The notes beneath the pieces were generated by a model, which ran no database searches, was not told where the DNA came from, and worked only from the letters and a program-made list of their open reading frames with translations. Below are positions 8,510 to 17,671 of a stretch of 64,000 nt of DNA, piece after piece. Numbering within the stretch: position 1 is the first letter of the stretch; every line of letters starts with the position of its first letter. The translations under genes were made by a program, and so were the position numbers. Location of the stretch: contig NZ_CP158687.1 in assembly GCF_040580765.1 (NCBI RefSeq), forward strand, positions 62,001 to 126,000, read 5' to 3'. Source of the DNA: Lentibacter algarum (GTDB lineage: Bacteria; Pseudomonadota; Alphaproteobacteria; Rhodobacterales; Rhodobacteraceae).

Positions 8510-8535
8510 ATTCTGCTTTCCGAATATATATATTC
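8510..8535. promoter_or_regulatory. ATTC-N8-GAAT box joined to a GAATATATATATTC palindrome
   Basis: Bases 8510-8525 read ATTC, eight bases, GAAT. The GAAT then opens a 14-base perfect palindrome (8522-8535). ATTC-N8-GAAT is, as I recall, the consensus bound by the persulfide-responsive repressor SqrR of Rhodobacter and the related BigR. The site lies 34-59 bases ahead of the peroxiredoxin start, in its promoter region. Binding is inferred. The same consensus recurs ahead of the SulP gene. Confidence 0.5.
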
Positions 8536-8616
8536 ACGTTGCGTCCGAGTGAAAGGGGCGTCTTGCAGCAAATGCGATGGGGTGACAAAGTGCCCCAAAT
8601 TCTTGGGAGAATGATC

Positions 8617-10059
8617 ATGATTGAGAAACGCGACTTTTACATTGGTGGCCAATGGGTAGCCCCTCAGGCTGGTAAGGACTATCAGGTTATTGACCCGTCC
8701 ACAGAAGAGGCCTTTGCTGTTATTTCACTGGGTGGACAGGCAGATACAGATGCAGCGGTGGCAGCTGCTAAAGCCGCGTTGCCTGCTTGGATGGCGACAC
8801 CTGTTGAAGAGCGGATCGCACTGGTTGAGAAGCTGCTCGAAGTTTACAAACGCCGTGGCGATGAAATGGGCGAGATGATTGCGCAAGAAATGGGCGCGCC
8901 TGTGGATATGGCCAAATCTTCGCAAGTGGGCGCGGGGACGTGGCATTTGTCTAACTTCATTCGGGCTGCGAAGAACTTTGAGTTTGAAGGACCGCTAGGT
9001 GATCATGCGCCAAACGACCGTATTATTCACGAGGCGGTCGGAGTTGCAGCGCTGATTACGCCTTGGAACTGGCCGATGAACCAAGTCACGCTCAAGGTTG
9101 GCGCGGCGGCGATTGCGGGTTGCACCATGGTGCTCAAGCCTTCGGAAGAGACGCCGCTTGATGCGATGCTCTTTGCTGAGATGATGGATGAAGCGGGCTT
9201 TCCTGCCGGTGTGTTCAATCTCGTCAACGGCGACGGTGTCGGCGTTGGGAGCCAGCTGACGGCACATGAAGATGTGGACATGGTGAGCTTCACAGGCTCG
9301 TCACGTGCGGGCAAGCTCATTTCGAAATCGGCGGCTGACACGCTCAAGCGTGTATCACTTGAGCTCGGTGGTAAGGGTGCAAACGTGGTCTTTGCTGACG
9401 CGGACGAAAAGGCCGTAAAGCGTGGTGTACTTCATATGATGAACAACACGGGCCAGAGCTGTAACGCGCCGAGCCGTATGCTTGTGCAGCGGGATATCTA
9501 TGACCAAGCTGTTGAAACAGCTGCAGAAGTTGCCAACGCAGTGACGGTTGGTCCAGCCTCAGAATCTGGCCGCCACATTGGCCCTGTGGTCAATGCGGTG
9601 CAGTGGGGCAAGATCCAAGATCTGATTCAGACGGGTATCGACGAAGGCGCGCGGCTTGTTGCGGGCGGCGTTGGTCGCCCTGAAGGTCTCAACAAAGGTT
9701 TCTATGTACGGCCTACTGTTTTTGCAGATGTGACCCCTGATATGACCATTGCGCGCGAAGAAATCTTCGGACCTGTGCTGTCGATCATGGCGTTTGAGAC
9801 TGAAGAAGAGGCTGTCGCGATGGCCAATGACACGGTCTATGGCCTCACCAACTATGTGCAGACCCAAGACGGCGCACGGCTCAACCGCATGGCGCGCAGC
9901 TTGCGCTCTGGCATGGTCGAGATGAACGGTCAGGGCCGTGGGGCGGGCTCGCCTTTTGGCGGCATGAAACAGTCGGGCAATGGCCGTGAAGGCGGCAAAT
10001 GGGGGCTTGATGACTTCCTTGAAGTGAAGGCAGTCTCTGGCTGGTCGAACGACGCCTAA
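8617..10059 (+). CDS. NAD(P)-dependent aldehyde dehydrogenase family protein
   Basis: The 480-residue enzyme belongs to the aldehyde dehydrogenase superfamily, which oxidises aldehydes to acids with NAD or NADP. The catalytic cysteine is Cys282 (NNTGQSCNAPSR) and the general base is Glu249 (LELGGKGANVVF). The cofactor region shows TPWNWPMNQ and SFTGSSRAGK. Two ATGs are possible at 8611 and 8617; GGGAG at 8605-8609 leaves seven bases before 8617 but only one before 8611, so 8617 was taken. The substrate cannot be told, since aldehyde dehydrogenases of this length act on many aliphatic, aromatic and sugar-derived aldehydes. Confidence 0.9.
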   Translation: MIEKRDFYIGGQWVAPQAGKDYQVIDPSTEEAFAVISLGGQADTDAAVAAAKAALPAWMATPVEERIALVEKLLEVYKRRGDEMGEMIAQEMGAPVDMAKSSQVGAGTWHLSNFIRAAKNFEFEGPLGDHAPNDRIIHEAVGVAALITPWNWPMNQVTLKVGAAAIAGCTMVLKPSEETPLDAMLFAEMMDEAGFPAGVFNLVNGDGVGVGSQLTAHEDVDMVSFTGSSRAGKLISKSAADTLKRVSLELGGKGANVVFADADEKAVKRGVLHMMNNTGQSCNAPSRMLVQRDIYDQAVETAAEVANAVTVGPASESGRHIGPVVNAVQWGKIQDLIQTGIDEGARLVAGGVGRPEGLNKGFYVRPTVFADVTPDMTIAREEIFGPVLSIMAFETEEEAVAMANDTVYGLTNYVQTQDGARLNRMARSLRSGMVEMNGQGRGAGSPFGGMKQSGNGREGGKWGLDDFLEVKAVSGWSNDA

Positions 10060-10072
10060 CACGCAAAACGGA

Positions 10073-10103
10073 CCAGCGCGCGGTGGGGTTAACGGCGCGC
10101 TGG
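10073..10103. terminator. Hairpin after the aldehyde dehydrogenase gene
   Basis: CCAGCGCGC at 10073-10081 pairs with GCGCGCTGG at 10095-10103 across a 13-base loop. It starts 14 bases after the stop codon and precedes the GTGCAC repeat. No T run follows, so a role as terminator or 3'-end stabiliser is a guess. Confidence 0.4.
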
Positions 10104-10110
10104 AGGCCCG

Positions 10111-10166
10111 AAAACGGGGGGGTGAAAAGCGTGCACAATGCGTGCACAACCCGTGCACCGGCTGAA
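10111..10166. repeat. GTGCAC triple-palindrome element, copy 1
   Basis: This intergenic element reads AAAAC, a run of seven G, TGAAAAGC, then three GTGCAC palindromes starting at 10131, 10142 and 10153, that is at exactly 11-base spacing. A near-identical copy lies at 50425-50481 in the same orientation. Copy 1 sits between the convergent ends of the aldehyde dehydrogenase and rluA genes. The phasing of about one helical turn suggests cooperative binding on one face of the DNA. No known protein is assigned. Confidence 0.7.
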
Positions 10167-10209
10167 TCGTGAAAATGTTAAGGAAAATTAACTTAACGCA
10201 GCGTTCGGT

Positions 10210-10857
10210 TTAGAAGGGCGCCTTGGCAAAAAACCGCATGCCTTTGCCGCCATCAGGGTGGCGCAGGCGCAGCTCTTCGGCGTGAAGCATTAGACGGGGG
10301 TGGCTTAAGGCTGCCCCCGTTGCATAGAAGGGGTCCCCCAAGATCGGATGACCGAGAGCAAGCATATGGACGCGGAGCTGGTGGCTGCGGCCCGTCTTGG
10401 GGAAAAGCCGAACCCGTGATTCGTCATCTGCAGCTTTGAGCACTTTCCAATCGGTCTGAGCTTGCTTGCCTGTCTCATGACAAACCATCTGACGGGGCCT
10501 ATTGGGCCAATCCACGATCAGAGGCAAATCGACAGTGCCTGTCTTCGGCTCAAGCCGCCCAAAGACACGGGCGATATAGGCTTTCTTGGTTTGGCGCTTT
10601 TCAAACTGAAGACCCAAGTGCCGCTGTGCGTGAGGCGTGGCGGCGAAGATCATCACACCCGATGTGTCCCGATCAAGCCGATGCACGAGAAGCGCGCCAG
10701 GGAAGGCGGCTTGCACACGTGTGATCAAGCAATCGGCCAGATGCTCGCCCTTGCCCGGAACGGACAGGAGGCCGGAGGGCTTATTCACTGAAATGAGCTC
10801 ATGATCCGCATGGATGATATCCAGCGGATCAGAGGGTGGGTTGTAGTCGCTCGACAT
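10210..10857 (-). CDS. rluA: RluA-family pseudouridine synthase
   Basis: RluA-family enzymes turn uridine into pseudouridine in rRNA or tRNA. The 215-residue protein has the family motif HRLDRDTSGVM with the catalytic aspartate at residue 62, and the conserved GRSHQLRVHM near residue 160. There is no S4 domain, and the length matches RluA (23S rRNA U746 and tRNA U32) rather than the longer RluC or RluD, but the exact target site is an inference. The start lies four bases after the carB stop on the same strand, so the two genes are probably co-transcribed. Confidence 0.85.
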   Translation of the reverse strand: MSSDYNPPSDPLDIIHADHELISVNKPSGLLSVPGKGEHLADCLITRVQAAFPGALLVHRLDRDTSGVMIFAATPHAQRHLGLQFEKRQTKKAYIARVFGRLEPKTGTVDLPLIVDWPNRPRQMVCHETGKQAQTDWKVLKAADDESRVRLFPKTGRSHQLRVHMLALGHPILGDPFYATGAALSHPRLMLHAEELRLRHPDGGKGMRFFAKAPF

Positions 10858-10861
10858 ACGC

Positions 10862-13800
10862 TTAGCCTTGTAGGCTCGTCACTCCGAGGTCGCCTTCGCT
10901 GCGGGCTTTCATGGCCAGTGCGGCAGAGTGCGCGCCTGAGGCTGTGGTGAAATATGGGATGCGGTCATAGAGCGCGACAGAGCGGATTTCGCGGCTGTCT
11001 TCTACGGCGGCTGCGCCTTCGGTGGTGTTCATCAAGAGCTGGATATCGCCGTTCTTGAGCATGTCGACCACGTTGGGGCGGCCTTCATAGACCTTTTTGA
11101 CCACTTCACATGTGATGCCGTGCTCCTCAAGGAAGCTTGCTGTGCCGCCTGTTGCGACGATGGCAAAGCCTAGGTCCACAAGGGTTTGGGCTGTTTCAAC
11201 AAGCTGGCTGGTCTTGTCCATATCCTTGATCGAGAAGAAGACGCGACCCTCAAAGGGGAGCACTGTGCCTGCGCCCATCTGCGCCTTGAGGAAGGCGAGG
11301 GGGAAGGAGCGATCCCAGCCCATGACTTCACCTGTCGAGCGCATTTCTGGACCGAGGATTGTGTCCACGCCTGGGAAGCGGGCGAAGGGCAGCACCACTT
11401 CTTTGACCGAGAACCAAGGCATGTTTGGATCTGCCAGTGTCATCGGGTCGGTATTTTTAATTGAGCCAGGCTTGGCATCTTTGGCGTAAGGGCCGCGGTG
11501 TTTGAAATCATCGAGTGTTTCGCCCGCCATGAGACGTGCAGCGATGGAAGCGATGGCGCTGTCTGTCGCCTTTGCCACGAAAGGCACGGTGCGGCTGGCG
11601 CGCGGGTTAACCTCGATAAGGTAGATCTCACCATCTTTGACCGCGAACTGGATGTTGCAAAGGCCACGTACCTCAAGGGCGAGGGCGAGCTGTACAGTTT
11701 GCTTTTCGATCTCTTTGATGATGTCGGCAGGGAGCGAGTGAGGCGGCAGGCTTGATGCGCTATCGCCTGAGTGAACGCCTGCTTCTTCGATATGTTCCAT
11801 TACGCCTGCGATATGCACTTTTTTGCCGTCGCAGAGCGCGTCGACGTCAAGCTCGATTGCACCGGAGAGGTAGCTATCAAGCAGCACGGGGCTGTCGCCC
11901 GAGACGACGACGGCCTCGGAGATATAGCGCTCAAGCTGGGCCATGTCGCGCACGATTTCCATGGCACGGCCACCGAGAACGTAGGAGGGACGGATGACCA
12001 GCGGGAAGCCGATATCTTCGGCAATGGCCAGTGCCTGCGCGTCTGTGGAGGCGATGCCATTTTTCGGCTGCTTGAGGCCGAGTTTATTTACAAGCTCTTG
12101 AAAACGCTCGCGATCTTCGGCGAGGTCGATCGCGTCGGGCGTTGTGCCGAGGATCGGGATGCCCTCATCGTGGAGTGCCTGAGCGATCTTGAGAGGGGTC
12201 TGGCCGCCGAACTGGACGATGACGCCGTGGAGCGTGCCGTTTTCTTGCTCGACACGCAGGATTTCCATCACGTGTTCGAAAGTTAATGGCTCGAAATAGA
12301 GGCGGTCGGAGGTGTCATAGTCGGTTGAGACTGTCTCTGGGTTGCAGTTGACCATGATAGTTTCATAGCCGACATCCGCGAGCGCAAAGCAGGCGTGGCA
12401 GCAGCAATAGTCAAATTCGATGCCTTGGCCGATGCGGTTTGGACCGCCGCCGAGGATGACGACTTTTTTACGCTCAGATGGACGCGCTTCGCACTCAACT
12501 TCGCCCATCATGGGGGCTTCGTATGTGGAATACATGTAAGGTGTTTGCGCTTCGAATTCGGCGGCGCATGTGTCGATCCGCTTGAATACGGCTTTGACGC
12601 CTTTGGCGATACGGGCGCGGCGCACATCGTTTTCGCTCTGGCCAGTCAGAATGCCGAGGCGTGCGTCTGTGAAGCCGAGCATCTTGAGTTCGCGCAGGCC
12701 TTTTTCGTCACTGGGCAGGCCGTTTGCGCGGACAACCTCTTCGGCATCGACGATCTCGCGGATGCGATCAAGGAACCATGGGTCAAACATTGTGACGCCG
12801 TGAATTTCTTCATTGGTGAGGCCGTGGCGCATGGCTTGTGCGATGGTGCGCATGCGGTCAGGTGTTTGCTGGCTGATCGCTTTTGTCAGGGCGGCTTTTT
12901 CTGGCGCGCCTTCGATCACCACCTCATCAAAGCCAGTGAGGCCTGACTCCATGGAGGCGAGCGCCTTTTGCATCGATTCGTGGATGGTTCGACCGATGGC
13001 CATGACCTCTCCCACAGATTTCATCGCTGTGGTCAGGTAGGGCTCGGAGCCCGGGAATTTCTCGAAGGCGAACTTCGGGATTTTGGTGACGACGTAGTCG
13101 ATGCTTGGCTCAAAGCTTGCTGGCGTCACTTTTGTGATGTCGTTGTCGAGCTCATCAAGCGTGTAGCCAACAGCGAGCTTGGCAGCGATCTTGGCGATCG
13201 GGAAACCTGTGGCCTTGGATGCAAGAGCTGAGGAGCGGCTGACGCGCGGGTTCATCTCGATGACAACCATGCGGCCGTCAGCGGGGTTTACGGCCCACTG
13301 CACGTTGGAGCCGCCTGTCTCAACGCCGATCTCACGCAAAACAGCTATCGAGTGGTTGCGCATGACTTGGTATTCTTTGTCTGTCAGCGTCAGAGCTGGG
13401 GCAACTGTGATACTGTCGCCCGTGTGGACACCCATCGGGTCGATGTTTTCAATCGAGCAGACGATGATGGCGTTGTCGGCTTTGTCGCGGACAACTTCCA
13501 TTTCAAATTCTTTCCAGCCCAGAAGCGACTCATCGACGAGAATCTGGTTCACGGGCGAGGCGTCCATGCCTGTGCGGCAGAAGTGGATATAGTCTTCGCG
13601 GTTATACGCCACGCCGCCGCCTGTGCCGCCCATGGTAAAGGCGGGGCGGATGATGGCGGGGAGGCCAATTTCTTCAAGATCGGCGAGGGCGAGCTGCACG
13701 CCTGCGTCAAGATCGGCGCTGCCGTTTTCTTTCTTGGGTGCGGTGATGATGGTGGCCTTCGGGTTTTCGATTCCGAGGCGGTCCATCGCTTCGCGGAAGA

Positions 13801-14191
13801 GCTTCCGGTCTTCTGCCATTTCAATCGCGGCGCGGCTGGCACCGATCATTTCAACGCCGAATTTCTCAAGCACGCCCATTTCTTCAAGTGCGAGCGAGGT
13901 GTTGAGGCCTGTTTGGCCGCCCATTGTGGGCAGAAGCGCATCAGGGCGCTCTTTTTCGATAATCTTGGCGACAACTTCGGGCGTGATCGGCTCGATGTAG
14001 GTTGCGTCGGCAAGTTCAGGGTCTGTCATGATCGTGGCAGGATTCGAGTTTACCAGAATGACACGGTAGCCCTCTTCTTTAAGGGCTTTACAGGCTTGTG
14101 TGCCTGAGTAGTCAAATTCGCACGCTTGCCCGATTATAATAGGCCCCGCTCCGATGATCATGATCGATTTGATATCGTCTCTCTTCGGCAT
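10862..14191 (-). CDS. carB: Carbamoyl-phosphate synthase large subunit
   Basis: CarB combines ammonia passed on by CarA with bicarbonate and two ATP to make carbamoyl phosphate for pyrimidine and arginine synthesis. The 1109-residue protein has the usual duplicated ATP-grasp halves, the first beginning [21 protein letters not shown] and the second [21 protein letters not shown]. An allosteric MGS-like domain follows at the C-terminus ([20 protein letters not shown]). The ATG at 14191 (MPKRDDIKS) is the conserved start; one at 14206 adds five residues. carA is not in the window. rluA follows after four bases. The window also holds argF, whose enzyme uses carbamoyl phosphate. Confidence 0.97.
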   Translation of the reverse strand: MPKRDDIKSIMIIGAGPIIIGQACEFDYSGTQACKALKEEGYRVILVNSNPATIMTDPELADATYIEPITPEVVAKIIEKERPDALLPTMGGQTGLNTSLALEEMGVLEKFGVEMIGASRAAIEMAEDRKLFREAMDRLGIENPKATIITAPKKENGSADLDAGVQLALADLEEIGLPAIIRPAFTMGGTGGGVAYNREDYIHFCRTGMDASPVNQILVDESLLGWKEFEMEVVRDKADNAIIVCSIENIDPMGVHTGDSITVAPALTLTDKEYQVMRNHSIAVLREIGVETGGSNVQWAVNPADGRMVVIEMNPRVSRSSALASKATGFPIAKIAAKLAVGYTLDELDNDITKVTPASFEPSIDYVVTKIPKFAFEKFPGSEPYLTTAMKSVGEVMAIGRTIHESMQKALASMESGLTGFDEVVIEGAPEKAALTKAISQQTPDRMRTIAQAMRHGLTNEEIHGVTMFDPWFLDRIREIVDAEEVVRANGLPSDEKGLRELKMLGFTDARLGILTGQSENDVRRARIAKGVKAVFKRIDTCAAEFEAQTPYMYSTYEAPMMGEVECEARPSERKKVVILGGGPNRIGQGIEFDYCCCHACFALADVGYETIMVNCNPETVSTDYDTSDRLYFEPLTFEHVMEILRVEQENGTLHGVIVQFGGQTPLKIAQALHDEGIPILGTTPDAIDLAEDRERFQELVNKLGLKQPKNGIASTDAQALAIAEDIGFPLVIRPSYVLGGRAMEIVRDMAQLERYISEAVVVSGDSPVLLDSYLSGAIELDVDALCDGKKVHIAGVMEHIEEAGVHSGDSASSLPPHSLPADIIKEIEKQTVQLALALEVRGLCNIQFAVKDGEIYLIEVNPRASRTVPFVAKATDSAIASIAARLMAGETLDDFKHRGPYAKDAKPGSIKNTDPMTLADPNMPWFSVKEVVLPFARFPGVDTILGPEMRSTGEVMGWDRSFPLAFLKAQMGAGTVLPFEGRVFFSIKDMDKTSQLVETAQTLVDLGFAIVATGGTASFLEEHGITCEVVKKVYEGRPNVVDMLKNGDIQLLMNTTEGAAAVEDSREIRSVALYDRIPYFTTASGAHSAALAMKARSEGDLGVTSLQG

Positions 14192-14325
14192 AGGGGCCCC
14201 CATCATTTATGCAGCAGAATAGAGCGCAGGCAGGTCTGCGCAAATTGTCGTGGGTTATAGCTATGGGGGCCGTGGGTGCAAGCCCAAAGCGCTATGAAGT
14301 TGGGGTGATTTGGCGCAGAACCGCT

Positions 14326-15540
14326 TTAGCGGAAGTGCATCGGCACATCAGGCTCAAAACGAACGGCACGAAACACCGAGCTAACAAGCGCCAGAAGCAA
14401 CCCACCAAAGCAAAGCACTCCCATAAGCGTTGTAACATAGAGGGCCTCACTCATCTCGAAATAGATAAGATATGCGGGAAAGCTTTGCAAAAGACCCAGC
14501 GAGATGATCCAGCGCCATGCAGTGAGGCGCGGGAGGACGTGAAAGAGGGTTGGTAGGAGCAAGAGCGGTAAGACGAAGTAATGCCCCCAGGAGGCTGGTC
14601 CGAAGAGCGCTGTGGCCAAAGCAAAGCCCATAAGCAAAACAGGCACAGCCGTTCCGGGGATAAGCCGCGGGCGCATCAAGATCAGAGCTGTGAGAGCGGA
14701 CAGCATTAGGGCGGCCATGAATACGCTTAGCCAAAACGGCTCTGGCGTGGCCATGGTTTGGCTCATGCTCCAGCTTGAAGCCTCTGCGCCGCTTGCGAAG
14801 GCTTGCATCTGATAGAGTAGAAGTTCTGGGGCGTAGTTGGTGTTGCTGAGGATAATCACATTGTCGATCTCTCCGATCAGCTCCAGAAAACGCAGATGCA
14901 TGGGCCAACCGGCCAAGGCTAGGCTCATCAGAGCGAGCGAAAGCCCTGTAGCAACAAAAGCAACGGTTGCGCGCCCGTTGCGCTCCAGAATGAAGATCAG
15001 CACGAGAAACAGTGGCGACAGTTTGAAGGCGGCCGCGACAGCGAGGATCATTCCTGCCATGGCGAAGCTGCCTGCGCGGTAGCGCTCGAACGCCAGTAGA
15101 ACGAGAAACAGCGTCAGGATTTGCGGCTGGTTCTGGCCCAAGGCTTGAAAAACGGGAGCAGACAGCGCGAGCAAGGCAAAGCTGACAAAGATGAAATGCT
15201 CAAACTTCATGTGCGGCGGGCGCACGACTTTCCACGCCAGTCCGACCGAGGCGCAGAGCATCGTCACATGCGCGTAAAACATGGCTTTTGAAAAGGCTTC
15301 AAAGCTCACCTGTTGGGTGAGAGGGGCAATCAGCCAGGCCCATAGTGGGGGATAAACATAGAGCGCATCGGCCTTGAGGGGATCTGAGTCGAGCGCATAG
15401 ATTGTGCTGGATTGTCCTATGCTGACAGCATGAGCCGCTTGAAACAGAGCGCTCAAATCGGGTGAGGCCGTATTCAGGAACATCGAAAGGAAAAGGCCCG
15501 CGAAAAGCAGGGCGCAGACTGGGTAAGCAAGACGCTGCAT
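14326..15540 (-). CDS. GT87-type (DUF2029) integral-membrane glycosyltransferase
   Basis: The 404-residue protein is polytopic with about ten or more membrane segments. Near the N-terminus it has the pattern of family-87 glycosyltransferases: NTASPDLSALFQAAHAV followed by YVYPPLWAWLIAPL. Members of the family transfer mannose or similar sugars from polyprenyl-phosphate donors on the outer face of the membrane. The frame stays open far upstream, antisense to aspS, but the hydrophobic N-terminus begins at the ATG at 15540. One at 15579 is also possible. Neither has a good ribosome site. It lies upstream of carB on the same strand, with 134 bases between. Confidence 0.72.
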   Translation of the reverse strand: MQRLAYPVCALLFAGLFLSMFLNTASPDLSALFQAAHAVSIGQSSTIYALDSDPLKADALYVYPPLWAWLIAPLTQQVSFEAFSKAMFYAHVTMLCASVGLAWKVVRPPHMKFEHFIFVSFALLALSAPVFQALGQNQPQILTLFLVLLAFERYRAGSFAMAGMILAVAAAFKLSPLFLVLIFILERNGRATVAFVATGLSLALMSLALAGWPMHLRFLELIGEIDNVIILSNTNYAPELLLYQMQAFASGAEASSWSMSQTMATPEPFWLSVFMAALMLSALTALILMRPRLIPGTAVPVLLMGFALATALFGPASWGHYFVLPLLLLPTLFHVLPRLTAWRWIISLGLLQSFPAYLIYFEMSEALYVTTLMGVLCFGGLLLALVSSVFRAVRFEPDVPMHFR

Positions 15541-15619
15541 CTGATAGGAACCGCTCGTTATTTTGCGCGAAAATGGCATATCTGCTGCGGCTTGGATAGA
15601 AACACCGTGAAAACAGCGC

Positions 15620-15676
15620 GGCAAAAGAGTCTTCCGTGCCACATGGCTTGACTTTTGCCCTTGGGCCATGTGTATC
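15620..15676 (+). promoter_or_regulatory. Candidate aspS promoter within an inverted repeat
   Basis: TTGACT at 15648-15653 and TGTATC at 15671-15676 are 17 bases apart, a usual -35/-10 layout. GGCAAAAG at 15620-15627 is matched by CTTTTGCC at 15652-15659, so one arm of an eight-base inverted repeat overlaps the -35 element. The -10 element matches the consensus only in part. Confidence 0.4.
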
Positions 15677-15723
15677 GGCGCGAGCTTTATATGCACTCTA
15701 GATGCCCTGAAAAGGATAGACCT

Positions 15724-17499
15724 ATGCACGCCTACCGCAGCCAGACTTGCGCTGATTTGACCAAAGCCAATGTCGGCGAAACCGTTCGCCTCTCGGGCTG
15801 GGTCCATCGTATTCGTGACCACGGCGGCGTGCTGTTTATCGACTTGCGCGACACATATGGCATGACACAGCTGATCTGTGACCCTGACAGCCCTGCTTTT
15901 GCGGCCGTGGAAAAGCTGCGCTCTGAGTGGTGCGTGCGTATCGACGGTGAAGTGAAAGCGCGCGACGCGAGCCTTGTGAACCCCAAGCTGCCAACAGGTG
16001 AGATTGAGGTTTTTGTGCGCGACATGGAAGTGCTTGGATCGGCGGCCGAGCTGCCGCTTATGGTCTTTGGCGATCAGGAGTATCCTGAGGAAACGCGTCT
16101 GCGCTATCGCTACCTCGATCTGCGCCGCGAAAAGATGCAAGCCAACATGCACCTTCGCTCAGATATGGTTTCGAGCATCCGCCGCCGCATGTGGGACAAG
16201 GGCTTTCGTGAATACCAAACGCCGATTATCACGGCTTCAAGCCCCGAAGGCGCGCGTGACTTTCTTGTGCCGAGCCGCCTGCACCCTGGTAAGTTCTACG
16301 CTTTGCCGCAGGCGCCACAGCAATTCAAACAGCTGATCATGGTCTCGGGCTTTGACAAATATTTCCAGATTGCGCCGTGCTTCCGCGACGAAGACCCGCG
16401 CGCTGACCGTTCGCCGACAGACTTCTACCAGCTTGACCTTGAGATGAGCTTTGTGGAGCAGCAGGACGTCTTTGATACGATCCAGCCTGTCATGCAGGGC
16501 GTGTTTGAAGAGTTTGGTGGCGGCAAGAAAGTAGACAGCGAATGGCCGCAGATCAGCTACCGCGATGCGGCCAAATGGTATGGCTCCGACAAGCCCGATC
16601 TGCGCAACCCGATCAAGATGCAGGATACCTCCGAGCACTTTAAAGGCTCTGGTTTTGCGATCTTTGCAAAGCTTCTGGAGCAAGATGGTACAGAGATCCG
16701 CGCGATCCCTGCACCGACAGGCGGCAGCCGCAAATTCTGTGACCGTATGAACGCTTTTGCCCAAAAAGAGGGTTTGCCTGGTATGGGCTATATCTTCTGG
16801 CGCGATCAGGGCGAAGGCATGGAGGCCGCAGGCCCCCTCGCCAAAAATATCGGTCCTGAGCGCACTGAAGCGATCCGTCAACAGCTCGGCCTTGGCGTCG
16901 GCGATGCGGCGTTCTTCCTTGGCGGCAAGCCGAAAGCTTTTGAGGCTGTTGCAGGGCGCGCCCGCAACGTGATCGGCGAAGAGCTTGGCCTGACAGACAA
17001 AGACCGCTTTGCCTTCTGCTGGATCGTCGATTTCCCGATCTATGAGAAAGATGATGAGAGCGGCAAGATTGACTTTGAGCACAACCCGTTCTCGATGCCC
17101 CAAGGCGGCATGGACGCGCTCAATGGCGACCCTCTGGAGGTGCTCGGCTATCAGTATGACCTTGCTTGCAACGGCTACGAGCTGGTGTCTGGCGCGATCC
17201 GGAACCACAAGCCCGAGATCATGTTCAAGGCCTTTGAGATTGCTGGTTATGGCAAGGACGAAGTCGAAAAGCGCTTTGGTGGTATGGTCAACGCTTTCCA
17301 ATATGGCGCGCCTCCCCACGGCGGCTGTGCGGCGGGTATCGACCGTATGGTTATGCTTTTGGCCGAAGAGCAGAACATCCGCGAAGTCATCATGTTCCCT
17401 ATGAACCAGCGTGCGGAAGATCTGATGATGAATGCACCCAGCGAGCCAATGTCAGAGCAGCTTATGGAACTCAATCTTCGGGTTATTCCGCAAGATTAA
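15724..17499 (+). CDS. aspS: Aspartyl-tRNA synthetase
   Basis: AspRS charges tRNA-Asp. The 591 residues match the bacterial type with its extra GAD domain. An N-terminal OB-fold ([21 protein letters not shown]) is followed by class II motif 2 ([19 protein letters not shown]) and motif 3 ([14 protein letters not shown]). Many bacteria have GGIAFGLDR in motif 3; the form here is the one I associate with this order. The ATG at 15724 has AAAAGGAT nine bases upstream, so the in-frame ATG at 15655 was rejected. Whether the enzyme also charges tRNA-Asn depends on asnS and gatCAB, which are not in the window. Confidence 0.96.
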   Translation: MHAYRSQTCADLTKANVGETVRLSGWVHRIRDHGGVLFIDLRDTYGMTQLICDPDSPAFAAVEKLRSEWCVRIDGEVKARDASLVNPKLPTGEIEVFVRDMEVLGSAAELPLMVFGDQEYPEETRLRYRYLDLRREKMQANMHLRSDMVSSIRRRMWDKGFREYQTPIITASSPEGARDFLVPSRLHPGKFYALPQAPQQFKQLIMVSGFDKYFQIAPCFRDEDPRADRSPTDFYQLDLEMSFVEQQDVFDTIQPVMQGVFEEFGGGKKVDSEWPQISYRDAAKWYGSDKPDLRNPIKMQDTSEHFKGSGFAIFAKLLEQDGTEIRAIPAPTGGSRKFCDRMNAFAQKEGLPGMGYIFWRDQGEGMEAAGPLAKNIGPERTEAIRQQLGLGVGDAAFFLGGKPKAFEAVAGRARNVIGEELGLTDKDRFAFCWIVDFPIYEKDDESGKIDFEHNPFSMPQGGMDALNGDPLEVLGYQYDLACNGYELVSGAIRNHKPEIMFKAFEIAGYGKDEVEKRFGGMVNAFQYGAPPHGGCAAGIDRMVMLLAEEQNIREVIMFPMNQRAEDLMMNAPSEPMSEQLMELNLRVIPQD

Positions 17500-17504
17500 G
17501 GTCT

Positions 17505-17552
17505 GCCTCTTTCCTTAAACATCCGGGGGGTCCGGGGGCAACGCCCCCGGCC
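17505..17552 (+). repeat. Intergenic CCTCTTTC/hairpin repeat, copy 1
   Basis: The element opens GCCTCTTTCC, continues with AAACATCC and a run of G, and ends in a perfect hairpin: CCGGGGGC (17532-17539), loop AAC, GCCCCCGG (17543-17550). Related copies lie at 29406-29445 and 63846-63925. It begins five bases after the aspS stop, so it may act as a 3'-end structure. Confidence 0.65.
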
Positions 17553-17556
17553 GGTC

Positions 17557-17577
17557 GGATTTCGCGTAGCGAAATTC
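17557..17577. terminator. Second hairpin after aspS
   Basis: ATTTCGC at 17559-17565 pairs with GCGAAAT at 17569-17575 around a three-base loop, with a wobble and a G-C pair extending it. It directly follows the repeat hairpin. There is no long T run, so the pair of hairpins may stabilise the aspS mRNA or slow polymerase. Confidence 0.4.
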
Positions 17578-17671
17578 GATACAGGTTGGCGTGACATTGC
17601 TTGTTGTTGAATGCGTCGCACTATTCCCTCCCGCTTTTTGAAATAGATGGTAATCTCACCTCGAATGCGGG

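Noticed and set aside
10111-10166. CRISPR-like or ApaLI-site cluster
   Set aside because: Three six-base palindromes with five-base gaps are too short for CRISPR repeats and spacers, and no cas gene is present.
10178-10197. CtrA site in TTAAGGAAAATTAAC..TTAAC
   Set aside because: The half-sites are six or eleven bases apart rather than seven, and the site lies between two gene ends.
13352-14107. Open + strand frame opposite carB
   Set aside because: carB is certain on the - strand and this frame shows no family motif, only Cys- and Phe-rich low-complexity translation.
15541-16152. Upstream extension of the GT87 gene by about 200 codons
   Set aside because: It lies antisense to the aspS start and is without motif. 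The membrane protein begins at its hydrophobic N-terminus at 15540.
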